Shown here one piece after another: positions 1-11,354 of a DNA stretch of 64,000 nt. Origin of the DNA: Trichosphaerium sp. ATCC 40318 (lineage: Eukaryota; Discosea; Flabellinia; Trichosidae); NCBI GenBank assembly GCA_038496445.1, contig JALMLS010000065.1:186001-250000 (forward strand). The letters are read 5' to 3'. How positions within the stretch are numbered: position 1 is the first letter of the stretch; each line of letters begins with the position of its first letter. A program made the translations under genes and the position numbers. Under the pieces are notes generated by a model. That model was not told the DNA's origin and did not search any database. It worked only from the letters and a program-made list of their open reading frames with translations.

Positions 1-197
1 GCAAAAATTTCTGGTAAAGCAGCAGCTATTGAAATACTTATCTCAAGATTTTCTGTGGTACTTTTACTGAAGCATTCTTTTGTTCCCTAGAAACATTAGT
101 TTTAGCCAATCTATAGATTCAATTTGCTATACATTCAACAAATGACACGAAGATAAAAATGGCACTTTCGAATGATTGTTTTCAGGCAAAAACAGGT

Positions 198-1195
198 TTA
201 AAGTACCGTTGTTTCTGTAAACTTCACAGTTTGTTCCTGGTCCTTATCTATGTTGTTACAAAAATTTATTGGTATAAGTACTACTGGTTTAAGACCACCA
301 GTATACTTAGAAAGGTCAGGGTAAACAACATTGCTCAACTCGGAATGATCTATATCCTTTACGAACGTGAAAGTAAGAGCATCAATATCATCACCTCGCC
401 GCCCTTACAAAAAAGTGTCACGTGGTATTTTACTTTCAGTTCTTGGTCCATTTTGCGTACCTGCAATACCAGACAGTATACCACTACCTATATTTAGTAC
501 ATGCTTAGGTTGGTTAGGATCTCCTGTTTCGAATTTTCTACCAAGGTTTGTGTCGAACTAAAAAGACGGTTTTAGAAAAATCCAATGGTCTATTTTCTCT
601 GATCTCTTTTCAAGCGCACGTGCCTTTATATATCCAGCGAGATAACTAAAAACATTTGGGGAAACAATAAAAGAGGTAATACGCTCATCTGGTTCAAAAT
701 TAAAAGATCTAAGCAGAGAATCGGTTTTCCCTGACTTTTGGAGCCAAATTAGGATAATATTATTAAACGCAATGTCGGATGATTAAAACCTCACCATTAC
801 GTTTGATCCATCTGTCAATGTAACACGAATACCAGTAATCTTTCCAAATACCGTAGATTCAGGTGTCCATACGTCTATTGATGATACAAAAGTACCATTG
901 CGATGAAATTGAAAAAAGCCCTTTCAAAAAAAATTTAAAAAACTGATTTACCAAGCTTCTTTCAGCTTTCGTACGCCGCCACAACCTCCATAACATGTAT
1001 CGCCACTGCCTGTGACAAGTATTAAGATTCACCATTCAATACATGTTAACCTAAACCGAAAAACAAACAAAAAGGCTGACGAGGTTGAAAACAGGTTGTA
1101 GTACCTGATATTTCATAGTCGTAAAGCTGAATATTACATTTACATGCGCTAACGTATACGACTAATGAAGCCAAAAGTAAAAAGTATCTAAACAT
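198..1195 (-). CDS. Secreted jacalin-like lectin domain protein
   Basis: Spliced gene with ATG at 1195 and stop at 198-200. The first exon encodes a clear signal peptide (MFRYFLLLASLVVYVSAC) and a further cysteine. Later exons give a glycine-rich CYGGCGG turn, the strands VSSIDVWTP and ITGIRVTLTDGS, then DERITSF, AGYIKFDTNLGR, IGSGILSGIAG and finally DDIDALTFTF. This order (glycine-rich start, I..I.V, GE-type loop, central glycine loop, D.ID.L.F end) is that of jacalin-related lectins, which bind carbohydrate through a beta-prism fold. The protein is presumably exported to bind sugar at the surface or on prey. One intron (558-623) is GC-AG with donor GCACGTG; another, near 379-417, is about 40 bases. 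The tail after the lectin fold runs to FTETTVL. The domain call rests on the motif pattern only; exon joins are inferred. Confidence 0.68.
558..623 (-). other. GC-AG intron, donor GCACGTG (jacalin-like gene)
   Basis: On the minus strand exon ...GGATATATAAAG is followed by GCACGTGCGC and the intron ends in TTTTTAG before TTCGACACA. Joining at phase 0 gives GYIK-FDTNLGRKF, an open lectin reading frame. No GT donor nearby keeps the frame. Confidence 0.7.
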
Positions 1196-1459
1196 GCGAT
1201 CTTCTTCGTAGTTTTCAGTTTAAACTTGATCACGTGACTTAAACCTGTTTTGTGACCACACAAAAACCCTTTCAAACTTCACCATGACCCGCAGTTGACA
1301 TCAAAAATATACGCTAGTTATGGGTTTTAAAAATAGGTCTAGCCTTACCAGCCATCTCAGTTAACAACGCAACACTTTATGGAACAAAGAGACGAAGATA
1401 ATAATATCTAGAGATAAGTAGTAACAACATGCAAGGCGTGTTATGGGAAGTCGTTTATT

Positions 1460-2597
1460 TTAACTCACATTAATGAAACGTCCATTAGTCGCATCGTATT
1501 CGAGTGCAACTTCAGTATGTTTCGAATCGAATGTAACCTTACAAAGCTGCGAAGAAGCAAAATTGGATAAAACCTTGTAGCTTCTACCAATAACTGTATT
1601 AGGTTTAGAAGTCGGTGCTAGGAATACATATATATCATCAGAAGGTGTATAAACTCTTTTTGTTCCAGGAAGAAACGCTTCTCCAAAAGTAGCCACGTGT
1701 GGAAATGGCTGATCGTTCACTGTGATGTTTTGTGCTACACCAAAAACGAAATTGTTACTCTGTGATTCGTTGTAGAATATCCCAACTTGATCTTCATCGA
1801 CGTAAGGGGAGGAGATTCCACTCTTGAAATTGTTATGATTGAATGGATAAAGGTTTCCTTAGTTGATTTTCTTGACATCGCCCAAGATTAGCTCAGTGTC
1901 TGGAGCTAGTTGGAGTATGAAGCATATATATATATCGTTCAGAAGTATCAAGGGATGCATAGTTGTATTGAAACGTCGTAATGTCAGAAGTTTTCTAAAT
2001 TGATCAACTTTTCGCAAAATAGCAGGAATCAAATGGTATTCTAGTAGCAACAGCAGGAAGCGTACTCCTTCTGGGATGGGAGAAAAAGGAAGGAACTTCG
2101 TGTGTAACACAACAAACACCTTACAAGTAAAATATACCCTCCAAACATCATCGTATTTATTAACGTGGATGGAAATTCTGGAACTTCCAGAAACCTGTGC
2201 ATGTCCAAGATGGTGAATGCAATACAAACGTTTCATTAGACACAAGCTTGTGGTATTCGTAGGAATTAGGGAACAAAACACCCATAAATCTACTCAAAAA
2301 AAACCAAAGTAAAAGTTCTTACGGGGAATATTACTCAGATTTTATCTAAATAGTGTTCCACAATTACGATAGCAAAACGCCAGTTTCTGCTTTTTTTGAA
2401 CAAACAAAGTCATTTTATAGCAAAGTATCTAGTCCCGCAAATTTCGTGGCATGTGACTGGTAATCCATTGGATGTTACCTGAGATTTTGGACATGTGCCA
2501 CGAAACTTACGGGTCTCATATTGAACCGAATATTTTGGCAAATGCACTATTTTATTTCTCTTTTTAAACAATTCACAAAGGACACATTAAATAAATA
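1460..2597 (-). CDS. Unresolved hypothetical gene, possibly secreted
   Basis: I do not recognise this gene. The last exon (stop at 1460-1462, open to about 1857) reads well as protein: NLYPFNHNNFKSGISSPYV, then VGIFYNESQSNNFVFG, then PSDDIYVFLAP. Upstream pieces that look coding are NSYEYHKLVSNETFVLHSPS (about 2200-2270) and SDITTFQYNYASLDTSERY (about 1930-2000). A cysteine-bearing stretch at about 2395-2595, RGTCPKSQ...LPVTCHEICGTRYF, also looks coding. I could not find splice sites that join these pieces without stops, so start, exon number and integrity are open; it may be decayed or more than one gene. It lies between the lectin gene and the carrier gene, all on the minus strand. Confidence 0.35.
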
Positions 2598-2600
2598 TTA

Positions 2601-4224
2601 TTACCGTGTGTATCTTCCGTATATCATTTTGAACATTGATTCCAAACAAACAAAAGAAATAGCAGTTTGTGCACCAAGCCTATAAAATCTTGAATTGTAT
2701 CCAGAAAAAAGGCCTTGTACGCCATTCCTGTCAATGACACTAATACCAAAGGATAAGAAAACAACGGTAATAATATACTCTTAGTTTAAGAGAAGAGATT
2801 TATTGACAACGTACCGTTTTACGACTGCGAAGTAATCTGTTAAGCTTTTTTGTACTTTTTGCATTTCATTCAAATTTTGATATTGAAGGTATTCCATCTC
2901 ACTGAAAAGACGTTGAGAGTTCATAGAAACTATATCAAATGGAAGAGTAATCCCTGTAGCAATTGCTCCTTATGTAGAGTTAGAAAAAAAAAGAGTCTAA
3001 CGAGAACAGCAATAGTTGTTAGGAAAAAAAAAAGTACCTGCGAAAGCACCAGCAGCTGCGTGTGTTAGAACGTTATCACCAAGTCCAATGTTTTTCATGA
3101 GTATTTTACTTTCTGAATAACTAAACAAGGATGCACTTCCAGCTAGAGCACTCCTAGTAAGCAGTTTAGCAAGTAAGTCTAAAATAACATTTATATCGCC
3201 ATCACAGCGCTCAAAATCACGATTGTGTTATAAGTTGGCACGTGATTTAAAATGTTTTCTTCAACACTGAAACCTTACACATGCTTATAAGGATTTGAAA
3301 ACGTACCGGAACAAAAATGAAGGGTCAACGCGTAGCAAGCCCATGACACCTTAGTTTTTAACTTAGCAACAAAATAGGATGGTTCGTTAAGGTAAATGAA
3401 AGTACCTTCTGATTTATGTATACACTTTAACGCATCAATAGCATTCTTGTAGTTTTTCTTGTTAAATGGTACTTGCCTAATTTTATTAATGACATGTGTC
3501 ATGACGAAAAGCAGAAAAAAAGAAGAAAGAAACATGAACAAACGTACTGTTTATCTTCAGCCATTCTTTGAAGAACTACTTGTGCAGGGGATGACATAAG
3601 TGTTCCTAAACAGCCAGAAGAAGTAGCACTCATAAATCTATTAAACCTAGTGATTTGTGCGTCTTGGTAAGATGTGTCTATTTGATACTACAAAAAATAA
3701 TAAAATTACTAAGTGAGTTCATTTTTATCTGCGTCCTATGTAGTTACGGACCTGATAATAGCCAAGTGCGAATGTCGTGAATGATACTTCATAGAATATA
3801 GCTGGGCTAGAGGGATTATAAGAGTTTAAACGGAAATTTGTTTTTACAGTTTTTCTTTTGTGTTTAAATCACTTTCTACGCGTACTTTTGTGAGATGATG
3901 TGCTTTGGTAGAGAATTTAACAGCGGAAGAATTGTTCTTGCTGGAGGTTGCTTAAAAAGCGCTGTTCGCATCGCAATACCATCTACTGTTGATTTCCACC
4001 ACGAAAAGATCGGTACTTCGCTCTTATATCGTTATTAGCTCAAAAAAGTGAACCCAGGGTGAATTGTAACGTAAGAACATAGTACATACTAATACAATGG
4101 ATACCGCTACACTTGATGAAACAGCTGCAGCAAAAAACTTTGGTGGAACGCTTTCGCGTTTATCATAACGCCCCGAATTAGAGTACCCTTTTAAAGGGCG
4201 AATCCGTATAGTCTCGTTTTCCAT
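2601..4224 (-). CDS. Mitochondrial carrier (SLC25) family protein
   Basis: ATG at 4224 (MENETIRIRPLKGY), stop at 2601-2603. Conceptual exons carry carrier-repeat signatures. The second-repeat region reads GCLGTLMSSPAQVVLQRMA followed by KKNYKNAIDALKCIHKSEG, the usual P.....Q and (Y)xxxxD....I...EG pattern. The third reads GAIATGITLPFDIVSMNSQ and then GVQGLFSGYNSRFYRLGAQT with AISFVCLE at the end, matching the G(L)..G..P...R..P..AI.F..YE end of carriers. Members exchange metabolites, nucleotides or cofactors across the inner mitochondrial membrane; the substrate cannot be told. The charged residues of the classical signature are partly degenerate, so this is a divergent member. Several donors are GTACG. 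Confidence 0.72.
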
Positions 4225-4713
4225 TGTTAATTTGACACCAGATCGAAAAATATTGCGGTGCTGACCATTGTTTACTGCATTAATTCCTGCCTCGTATCCT
4301 TATGCAACTAGACCGCCGTCTAAAGCGTAGTACGTTCCAAATCGTCAAAAACCTAAAAGAACAAGGACACGTGCTATCAATAACGTACACAGCTATGGTA
4401 CAAATCAAAGCTACAATTCATGAGCAAAGGTAGGCAGATTGCTGTAACATTGCAATTAAAATACTGGCAAAATTTGCAACCTGGTTTAGGTTGGGACCTA
4501 CTTAGTCTCCTACAACAAACACCTGGAACACTCTTTTGGGCTTTTCTTGCGTCCAAAATAATAAAAAACACAGGGCGGAAGGTCGCTGTGGCGATCCATC
4601 AGAGTAGATGGCGTGGTTGATACCACAAGTGAAGAATTGTTAGGTGCAACTCCCAACGTCCCCCTTAGTTAGCACCAACATAGGCTTGCTTATCCTAAAG
4701 TAAAGTACAATAT
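4225..4713. other. Intergenic, nothing assigned
   Basis: Gap of about 490 bases between the carrier start and the end of the first EGF-7TM gene. Short open frames exist on both strands around 4377-4620 but have no recognisable domain and no splice-supported continuation. One CACGTG lies near 4367. Confidence 0.5.
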
Positions 4714-6078
4714 TTATTTGTGGGTAACATGAGTTGTTCTTTTTGCCTTTTCAGGTTTCATTGTATAAAGTATTGCAAGAACAAAACCAGACTGGAGTAT
4801 TCTAATACATATAACAAAGGCTGCATTAAAAACATATTCTTCTTTCACCTCTGGTATTGTTGTTAATTGTACAATAATGAATACAACTAAAACTATGAAC
4901 GTAAGGAAGTACATGACATCTGTAAATACTACAAGCAAGTATATCTACAAAGAAGGTAAGAATCCTACACAGAAAGATAAACTAGTAACCTTTCGTCTTA
5001 TTGGCTTGAACTCCTCGCTAACACTTAGCGCCTTGTGGATCTTGTATCCCATATAAAACAAGCTGATGGCCAGTATTATTGAAAACACGAGGTACATTAC
5101 AGTGTTTAGTACTATGTTAGTCCTAAAAGCATCTCCTCGTAACATAGTAGCAAGTACAAAGAATGTAATTTCCCCTAATATAAGACCTATTTATATGGTT
5201 TTTTTAGCGATTGATTTGTGGTTATAAAAATAGATTTTATTTCAAAATCACGTGCCTACAATTATTATCCAAGATAGGTAGTTGATAAAAAACCGCATAA
5301 AATGCCCTGGTCTTGGCTCAACCAACGCCCTGAAAGGTAAAGTGTTAACTTATTGGAAATACTGTTTTACACTAAAACGTACCAAAGTCGCAACGTAAGA
5401 ACCGATGTTGGGTATAGTGCCAAGTTACCAAGAGAACTCAGAGCACCCGCTGCTATCCAAGATATGTTTCGTGTATTTAATGGATCAAAAATAGCAGAGA
5501 TTGTCCGCACTGAAAGCGTTAGAATTACAAAGATGCCTCAAAACATCGTTTTTATAAAGCCCGAAATGTTTGCTTACCAATGCAAAATAGAAGGACAAAT
5601 GCCCATAGAAACTTGATGGTTATGCGCTTATGATTATACGGCGGTTTGAAGATCTCAAACCAAATGATCACATACCTTTTATTTAACGTTAAAAAGCTGT
5701 TACCTGTTTAAATGTATTGTACATTGCGTAGAGAGTAAGGACACCAAACCATAGTCCAAAACAGATGTTGTACACCAAAACGAATGTATCTTGCTTCTTG
5801 TTACAACCCAAAATCATGTGATGCTAAATATTGGTGTACCTGAAGCTTTGAATTCGCACCTACAATAGTTCTTTAATAGTTTAAAACTAAATTTAGCACA
5901 AAAAAATGAGGAACAAAAACGTGATTTATGTCATTGCCAAATTTCGGATTGTAGTGCAAACTCTAGGTTAATTTTATTGGTACCATTCTCCTGCACGTCC
6001 GTCAAAGCACATACATGATCCTTGGTAGCATATACCGCCATCAAAGCAGTTATTGTCTAAGCACGTGACATTACTCAT
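4714..6078 (-). CDS. EGF-like plus seven-TM membrane protein, copy A
   Basis: ATG at 6078, stop at 4714-4716. Exon 1 encodes an EGF-like module, CLDNNCFDGGICYQGS and then C.CFDGRAGEW. A tiny 20-base exon supplies the last EGF cysteine (CEFKAS). Hydrophobic segments follow in order: FVLVYNICFGLWFGVLTLY, LWAFVLLFC, WIAAGALSSLGNLALYPTSV, FFINYLSWIIIVGLILGEIT, VMYLVFSIILAISLFYMGYK, MYFLTFIVLVVFIIVQL and IRILQSGFVLAILYTM. The result resembles a small receptor: extracellular EGF unit, seven membrane passes, basic tail (KPEKAKR). I cannot place the 7TM part; a remote link to TOM1/THH1-like 7TM proteins is possible but unproven. All frames join cleanly, including one GC-AG intron (5187-5255). A near-identical paralogue follows upstream. 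Confidence 0.65.
5187..5255 (-). other. GC-AG intron, donor GCACGTG (EGF-7TM copy A)
   Basis: Exon ...ATAATTGTAG, donor GCACGTGATT, acceptor ATAAATAG, next exon GTCTTATATTAG. The phase-1 join gives SWIIIV-GLILGEIT, one continuous membrane helix. The same intron is kept in copy B (7391-7461). Confidence 0.75.
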
Positions 6079-6908
6079 ACTACACAGAATCGTTAAAAGT
6101 TAGCCTTTTACAAAGAAGTAAAGTTTTTACGGAGTACGCGAAAAGCTGCTGGACTACCAGAAATAGGCACCAGAATTGTAGTTTAACGCAAAACTATACC
6201 CTCGCCGATTGTACCTGTAAATATTGTGGGAGGTTCTGATAGAACGTCGGAAGCGTGGGAATCTCGTTTGAAACCCGTGAGGTGATGAAACTCGGGGTTT
6301 TGTACAAAGGATCACATTGTATAAACTAGGAGATGTTACATTTTGTTTGTTGGCAATAAAGTCAGAACTGCACTGTTTTTTGCTACTTTTTCAGTTGAAG
6401 GGGTAGACCTAAAGTCACTCTTTCGCTACAAGGTCTCGCATGTAGAATCCGGTCCGGCTATAGCCAGATTACGTAAGCTCTCCACACATTCTTATAGGCT
6501 TTAAAAGGTGTGTTGAGCCGCGGAGGGTGAGAGCATAATATTTGTAAATGCGAAAGAACATATTTACAGAAAACAATACACTGCTATGTGCCTTAAAAGG
6601 AAAGTAGCAACTAAACTCCTTGAACACTTTCATGATGTCTACGTACTACAGAACATGTGCACAGTTCCAAAACTACATTCGTCACATGATTTAAATACAA
6701 AACAGATACTTGGCATCACTTTGTGTGTACTACTTGTTGCTGGATTTTTGACTTTGTAAACCAGTATGCTGTATTTCTTAACAGTAGCCACAAGCTTTCC
6801 GTTGTAATGTAAACTCAATCAGTAAAATGCAAATTATTGACTGTTTGCTGTGGTGCCAAAACAGGCAAATTAAACGATTAAATGCTGCACAAACATTTAT
6901 TCATTTAT
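6079..6908. other. Intergenic between EGF-7TM copies, with a possible coding relic
   Basis: About 830 bases. The minus strand at roughly 6180-6330 reads HLTGFKRDSHASDVLSEPPT and then IFTGTIGEGIVLR before a stop, which looks like decayed coding sequence. I find no splice structure, start codon or known domain. Confidence 0.35.
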
Positions 6909-8198
6909 TTAATTTACATGTCTAACGTGAGTTGCTCTTTTTACTTTTGCAGGTTTCATTGTATAAAGTATTGCAAGAACAAAACCAGACTGGAGTATTC
7001 TTACACATATAATAAATACCCCGTGGAAAACAACATGTTCTTCTTTCACCTCTGGTATTGTTGTTAATTGTACAATAATGAATATACCCAAAACTATGAA
7101 CGCTAGACAGTAAATGACAGCTGTTAACACTACAAGCAAGTATATCTACAAAGAAAGTAAGATACCCTACACAGAAAGATAAACTAGCGTAACCTTTTCT
7201 CTTATTGGCTTGAACTCCTTACTAACGCTTAGTGACTTTCGTGTCTTGTATCCCATATAAAACAAGCTGAACCCAATGATAGTTGAAAATACAAGGTACA
7301 TTATATTGTACACTACTATGTTTGTCCTAAAAGCATCTCCTCGTAACATAGTAGCAAGTACAAAGAATGTAAGCTCCCACAATATAAGACCTGTAGAAAT
7401 TGTGTTTTTTTAGCGATTGATTTGTGGTTATAAAAATAGATTTTATTTCAAAATCACGTGCCTACAATTATTATCCAAGATAGGTAGTTGATAAAAAACC
7501 GCATAAAATGCCCTGGTCTTGGCTCAACCAACGCCCTTAAAGGCAAAGTGTTAATCTATTGGAAATACTGTTTTACACTAAAACGTACCAAAGTCGCAAC
7601 GTAAGAACCGACGTTGGGTACAGTGCCAAGTTACCAAGAGAACTCAGAGCACCCGCTGCTATCCAAGATATGTTTCGTGTATTTAGTGGATCAAAAATAG
7701 CAGAGATTGTCCGCACTGAAAGCGTTAGAAGCCACAGTACTCAAAATATCGTTTTAAAAAGGCCCGAAATGTTTGCGTACCCACACAAAATAGGAGGACA
7801 GACGCCCATAGAAACTTGATGGTTATGCGCTTATGATTATACGGCGGTTTGAAGATCTCAAACCAAATGATCGCGTACCTTTTATTTAACGTTAAAAAGC
7901 TGTTACCTGTTTTAAATGTATTGTACATTGTGTAGAGAGTAAGGACACCAAACCATAGTCCAAAACAGATGTTGTACACCAAAACGAATGTATCTTGCTT
8001 CTTGTTACAACCCAAAATCATGTGATGCTAAATATTGGCGTACCTGAAGCTTTGAATTCGCACCTAGGTAATTGTTTTAATCTTGCTTTCATTTATTGGG
8101 TACCATTCTCCTGCACGCCCGTCAAAGCATGTACATAATCCTTGGTAGCATATACCGCCATCAAAGCAGTTATTGTCTAAGCACGTGATGTTACTCAT
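6909..8198 (-). CDS. EGF-like plus seven-TM membrane protein, copy B (possible frameshift)
   Basis: Tandem paralogue of the 4714-6078 gene with the same exon plan, intron positions and even intron sequence. ATG at 8198; EGF module CLDNNCFDGGICYQGLCTCF then GRAGEW plus the mini-exon CEFKAS; the same chain of hydrophobic segments; stop at 6909-6911 after THVRHVN. One difference matters. At 7909-7915 copy B has an extra A at the end of the first-TM exon, so the donor GTAACA falls in phase 1 and the next exon (FLWASVLLFCV) would be out of frame, whereas in copy A the join is exact. Copy B may be a young pseudogene, may use another splice site, or may contain a sequencing error. It shares the GC-AG intron at 7391-7461. 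Confidence 0.6.
7391..7461 (-). other. GC-AG intron, donor GCACGTG (EGF-7TM copy B)
   Basis: Same position and phase as in copy A: ...ATTGTAG, then GCACGTGATT, ending in TTCTACAG before GTCTTATATTG. The intron bodies are nearly identical between copies, so the GC donor is older than the duplication. Confidence 0.7.
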
Positions 8199-8738
8199 TA
8201 TTCTACACAATCGTTAAAGATTGTTCAAAAAAGCACATTGCAGTTCTGATTGTGGTTTGAAAATAAAAGGGACAACCAGATATATGTCACAACAGTATGG
8301 GAGTACAACACCTGCATAATAGCAATTTTGCGAAGCACCTGGCACCTTTCGAGTACTGAAAAAGTGCTTTTGCTCCAAATAACGACAATACTGATCTTTT
8401 TGCTGCCCTTCTTGGGCACTTTTTTTCGAAATTACAGCGGATCAGGGTTTACAATACTCTTTGCATAACGTGATTATGTATTGGCGTTTGAAGAAACCAC
8501 GTGTTAAGATGCCTTGTTGCACAACATTACTTCGAAAAAGAACACATTTTTAAGTCAACCTTCGCTCTAATCAGAATCGAACTCTTTTGAAGAATTGTTG
8601 AATCCATCAAACTATTCGATCAATAATACTAATTGGTTGGCTATAAACTCAAACACCGTACGTCATTTTTGGAAAGTTAACTTAACTACTAGTGATAAGC
8701 ATGGTGAGCTTCTTCAATCGTCAAGCTAACAGTCTAAG
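8199..8738. other. Intergenic, divergent promoter region
   Basis: Lies between the minus-strand copy B start and the plus-strand DUF4246 start. It contains one CACGTG near 8498 and short unconvincing open frames at 8225-8468. No domain or relic recognised. Confidence 0.5.
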
Positions 8739-11354
8739 ATGCCACCTAAGAGGAAGAGAGATACCCAAACGGACCCAAGCGCCAAAAAACAAAAAATGAA
8801 AACAAAAGCGACAGGAAAAGCATCGTACGTATAACTGACGCTTACATAAAGTGTTTGACGGCGTACTAGAACCTACAAATTTCCAGATAACACTGACATT
8901 GGCAAAATTGAGCTCCCATTCTCTTTTGGGGACTATGGAAGTGGTACGCGCATTTTTACATTTTACATTACAGGAAAAGCGCCATTTCTTGTAAAGCGCG
9001 GTTTTCTGGAGTGTCAAACTAAAATTGCTTAGGACGTGATCCTAGAAGCTTAACAGAGCTCAGAGTACTCTCTTTGATGCAAGAAATAGCAAAAAAGCCA
9101 AACTGGGTTTCAAAAATAAACAATGACAAAATCGTCGCCAAGTGGCGTAAAGAGATGAAGAAAGGAGGTATCTCCAAAGAGGAAGAGAAATATGTATTGT
9201 CAGAAATGAAATACCACGCTTCGAACGTAAAGGACGATGGAGTCGCGTTTTCTGGTGTAGATGGTGTATACCAAGCTGACGGTATTATACCTGCGACAAT
9301 ACGTAAGGATCTTATAAACGGAGTGAGTAAACTCGAAAATGTTGATGAATCCAAAAAAGATTGGCATCCAGGTTCGTTTTGTGATACTTTTTTTTGGATT
9401 TAATTTTTGGTGTTGTAGGTTCTGATAATACTGTTTTGGATCTTGTTCATCCTTCTCTTTATTGTTATGTAAAGGGTGAATCACGTGTAATCAAAAATAA
9501 GAAAGCACAGCCTGTTCTATGGGTAGACTTTTTGGGGTCTGGTAAGTTGTTTTTTGGGGTTTTTTTTGACTGCATTTGGCTAACTAGTTAGTACTCACTA
9601 TTTTATTCTTCAGGTGTTCAAGAACCAGCTGTAGAAAAGAAAGAGCCTGAGAAAAAACCTGCCTGGGGAAGGTCATATGATACGAGCGTATTTCGTTCAA
9701 AAGTGTACCAGTGGTTACCTTCTGATGTGACAGTTTATCCAGATGGACATGTCACTTTTGATTCTTACATTAATAACCTACATCCACACTTACATGCGCC
9801 TTTATACAAGAGTTTAGAGTCAATATTCTCTTTATTTGTTCCTTTATTTGGAAAAGTAATTACAGCGGCTGTTAACAAACCACTGACGAGAATCGCTGCA
9901 GACATTGACTACGTAAGTTTTTAATTTTGTTTTTTATTCTGAATGAAAGCAGCTTTCCTCTTTCTCATTTAAATCTGTTCGCTTGGTTGTTTCAGTGAAA
10001 AACAATGTTTGGTAGTTACTATTAAAGCCATCGGATGCAGCAGCCTTGCCTGTAAAAAATTGTTAAGCACTTTTTGGTTTTCTATTGTTCTTTTCTTGAT
10101 TCTTCTATTGACGTTCTTGCACCAGGGCTCAGAACCTGAGTTTTTGGATTCTAATGGAGAAGAGGATTATGACAAAATGGAAGAATATAGAGAACACAGG
10201 TCGCCAAAGGAGGTGAAAGTTCCACCATTTTCAAAACCTGCGGAGCCATCTAAGATAATCGATTTGAAAGGAAGAAAACTACAAGTCATTGTGAAGCTAG
10301 CAAATATCCAATTGACACCAGAAAAACCAGAATATGAAGGTGGATCTTGGCATGTAGAAGGAATGGAAAATGAAAGGTACGTACAAAATAATAATCTCAG
10401 CGCACGTGTTTCTTCAAGCGAATTTTTTTTGAAAGCAAAAACATTTGTACTAACTCTTCACCATCCACAAAATTCAAAATATGGTGTTGATAAACACGTT
10501 TTGTAGGAACGAAAAGTACTTTTGTTTTTCTTACTCTTTCGCTAGTATTGTGTGTACTGGTATTTACTACTACAACACTGTTAATATTACAGCTTCTGAG
10601 CTCCGTTTTCGTGAGGCTGTATGTGAACCAGACTACGAGCAATGTGACTACAATGGGGTAAACAAATGTAGGATTTTTCATTTCTGACACTTTTCTTTTA
10701 GCCTCCTGCTGTTTATGGACTCCATAATGAAGGACCACTAAATCAAGAAGTAGGAGCTGTTTCAACTATTGAAGGACGTTGTCTTTGCTTTCCAAACATC
10801 AAACAACACAGAGGCAAGTAAAGTTTTAGTTCTTTTGTAGACATACTCCAAGTTGCTCAGCACTGCTCAGCATCGTGGTTCATAACAGAGTTTATTGTGG
10901 TTGAAAAACCCTTGAACTAGTTTTATACTACCTTCGTTTGTACCACGCGTTTTTTAAAAGATTCACGTGATATTGTTGAGGTTTTTTCCACTTGTTTTTT
11001 TATTGTTACTTATTGGTTTTGCGTTTAGTCCCTCCATTCCAACTCAAAGATAAGTCAAAACCTGGCTACCGTAAGATATTAGTATTCTTCTTGATAGATC
11101 CAGCAAAACGAGTATTATCTACTAGTGTTATTCCACCACAACAACGTTCTTGGCTCAAAGGAGAACTTCACCTTATTTTTAGCAAAGTTTTCCCTCCTGA
11201 ACTTATTAATGCTATTGTTGATTTTCTCGATTGGCCAATGTCTTGGGATACGGCAGTAGCTCATAGAGAAAAGCTCATGCATGAGAGAAAGTTCATACAA
11301 CAAAAGAGTTCCACGGAGTACTTTGAGCGTGAGTTCTCTTTATGTGAGCATTAG
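8739..11354 (+). CDS. DUF4246 family protein, putative iron/2-oxoglutarate-type enzyme
   Basis: ATG at 8739 opens a basic, nuclear-signal-like start (MPPKRKRD...AKKQKMKTKA). Exons then give RDPRSLTELRVLSLMQEIA and DLVHPSLYCYVKGESRV. Next come WLPSDVTVYPDGHVTFDSYI with NNLHPHLH and LKGRKLQVIVKLANIQLTP. The C-terminal part has GGSWHVEGMENE, TGIYYYNTVNIT, EGRCLCFPNIKQHR, KILVFFLIDP and STSVIPPQQRSWL; stop at 11352-11354. The series of blocks matches the whole length of Pfam DUF4246 proteins, common in fungi and of unproven function; the H.EG block suggests a double-stranded beta-helix oxygenase, which is inference. Introns range from about 33 bases (donor after KRG) to over 200. The intron at 10814-11028 is GC-AG with donor GCAAGT. 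Confidence 0.82.
10814..11028 (+). other. GC-AG intron, donor GCAAGT (DUF4246 gene)
   Basis: Exon ...CAACACAGAG is followed by GCAAGTAAAG; acceptor GCGTTTAG precedes TCCCTCCATTC. The phase-1 join gives NIKQHR-VPPFQL, the conserved family block. The donor is the textbook AG|GCAAGT form of GC-AG introns. Confidence 0.8.

Noticed and set aside
159-561. Plus-strand open frames at the left edge
   Set aside because: They overlap the last exons of the minus-strand jacalin-like gene, have low-complexity composition and no splice partners.
1924-1940. TATATATATAT tract
   Set aside because: Short AT repeat within a possible exon (RYIYM); too short to call a repeat element.
2430-2520. Imperfect hairpin TTTCGTGGCATGT / ACATGTGCCACGAAA
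   Set aside because: It lies inside a stretch that reads as cysteine-bearing protein on the minus strand; no evidence for a structured RNA.
4377-4620. Overlapping open frames on both strands
   Set aside because: No domain, no conserved partner in the second EGF-7TM unit, and no splice signals that extend them.
9019-9354. Minus-strand open frame of 111 codons
   Set aside because: Exact shadow of a DUF4246 exon that reads as conserved protein on the plus strand.
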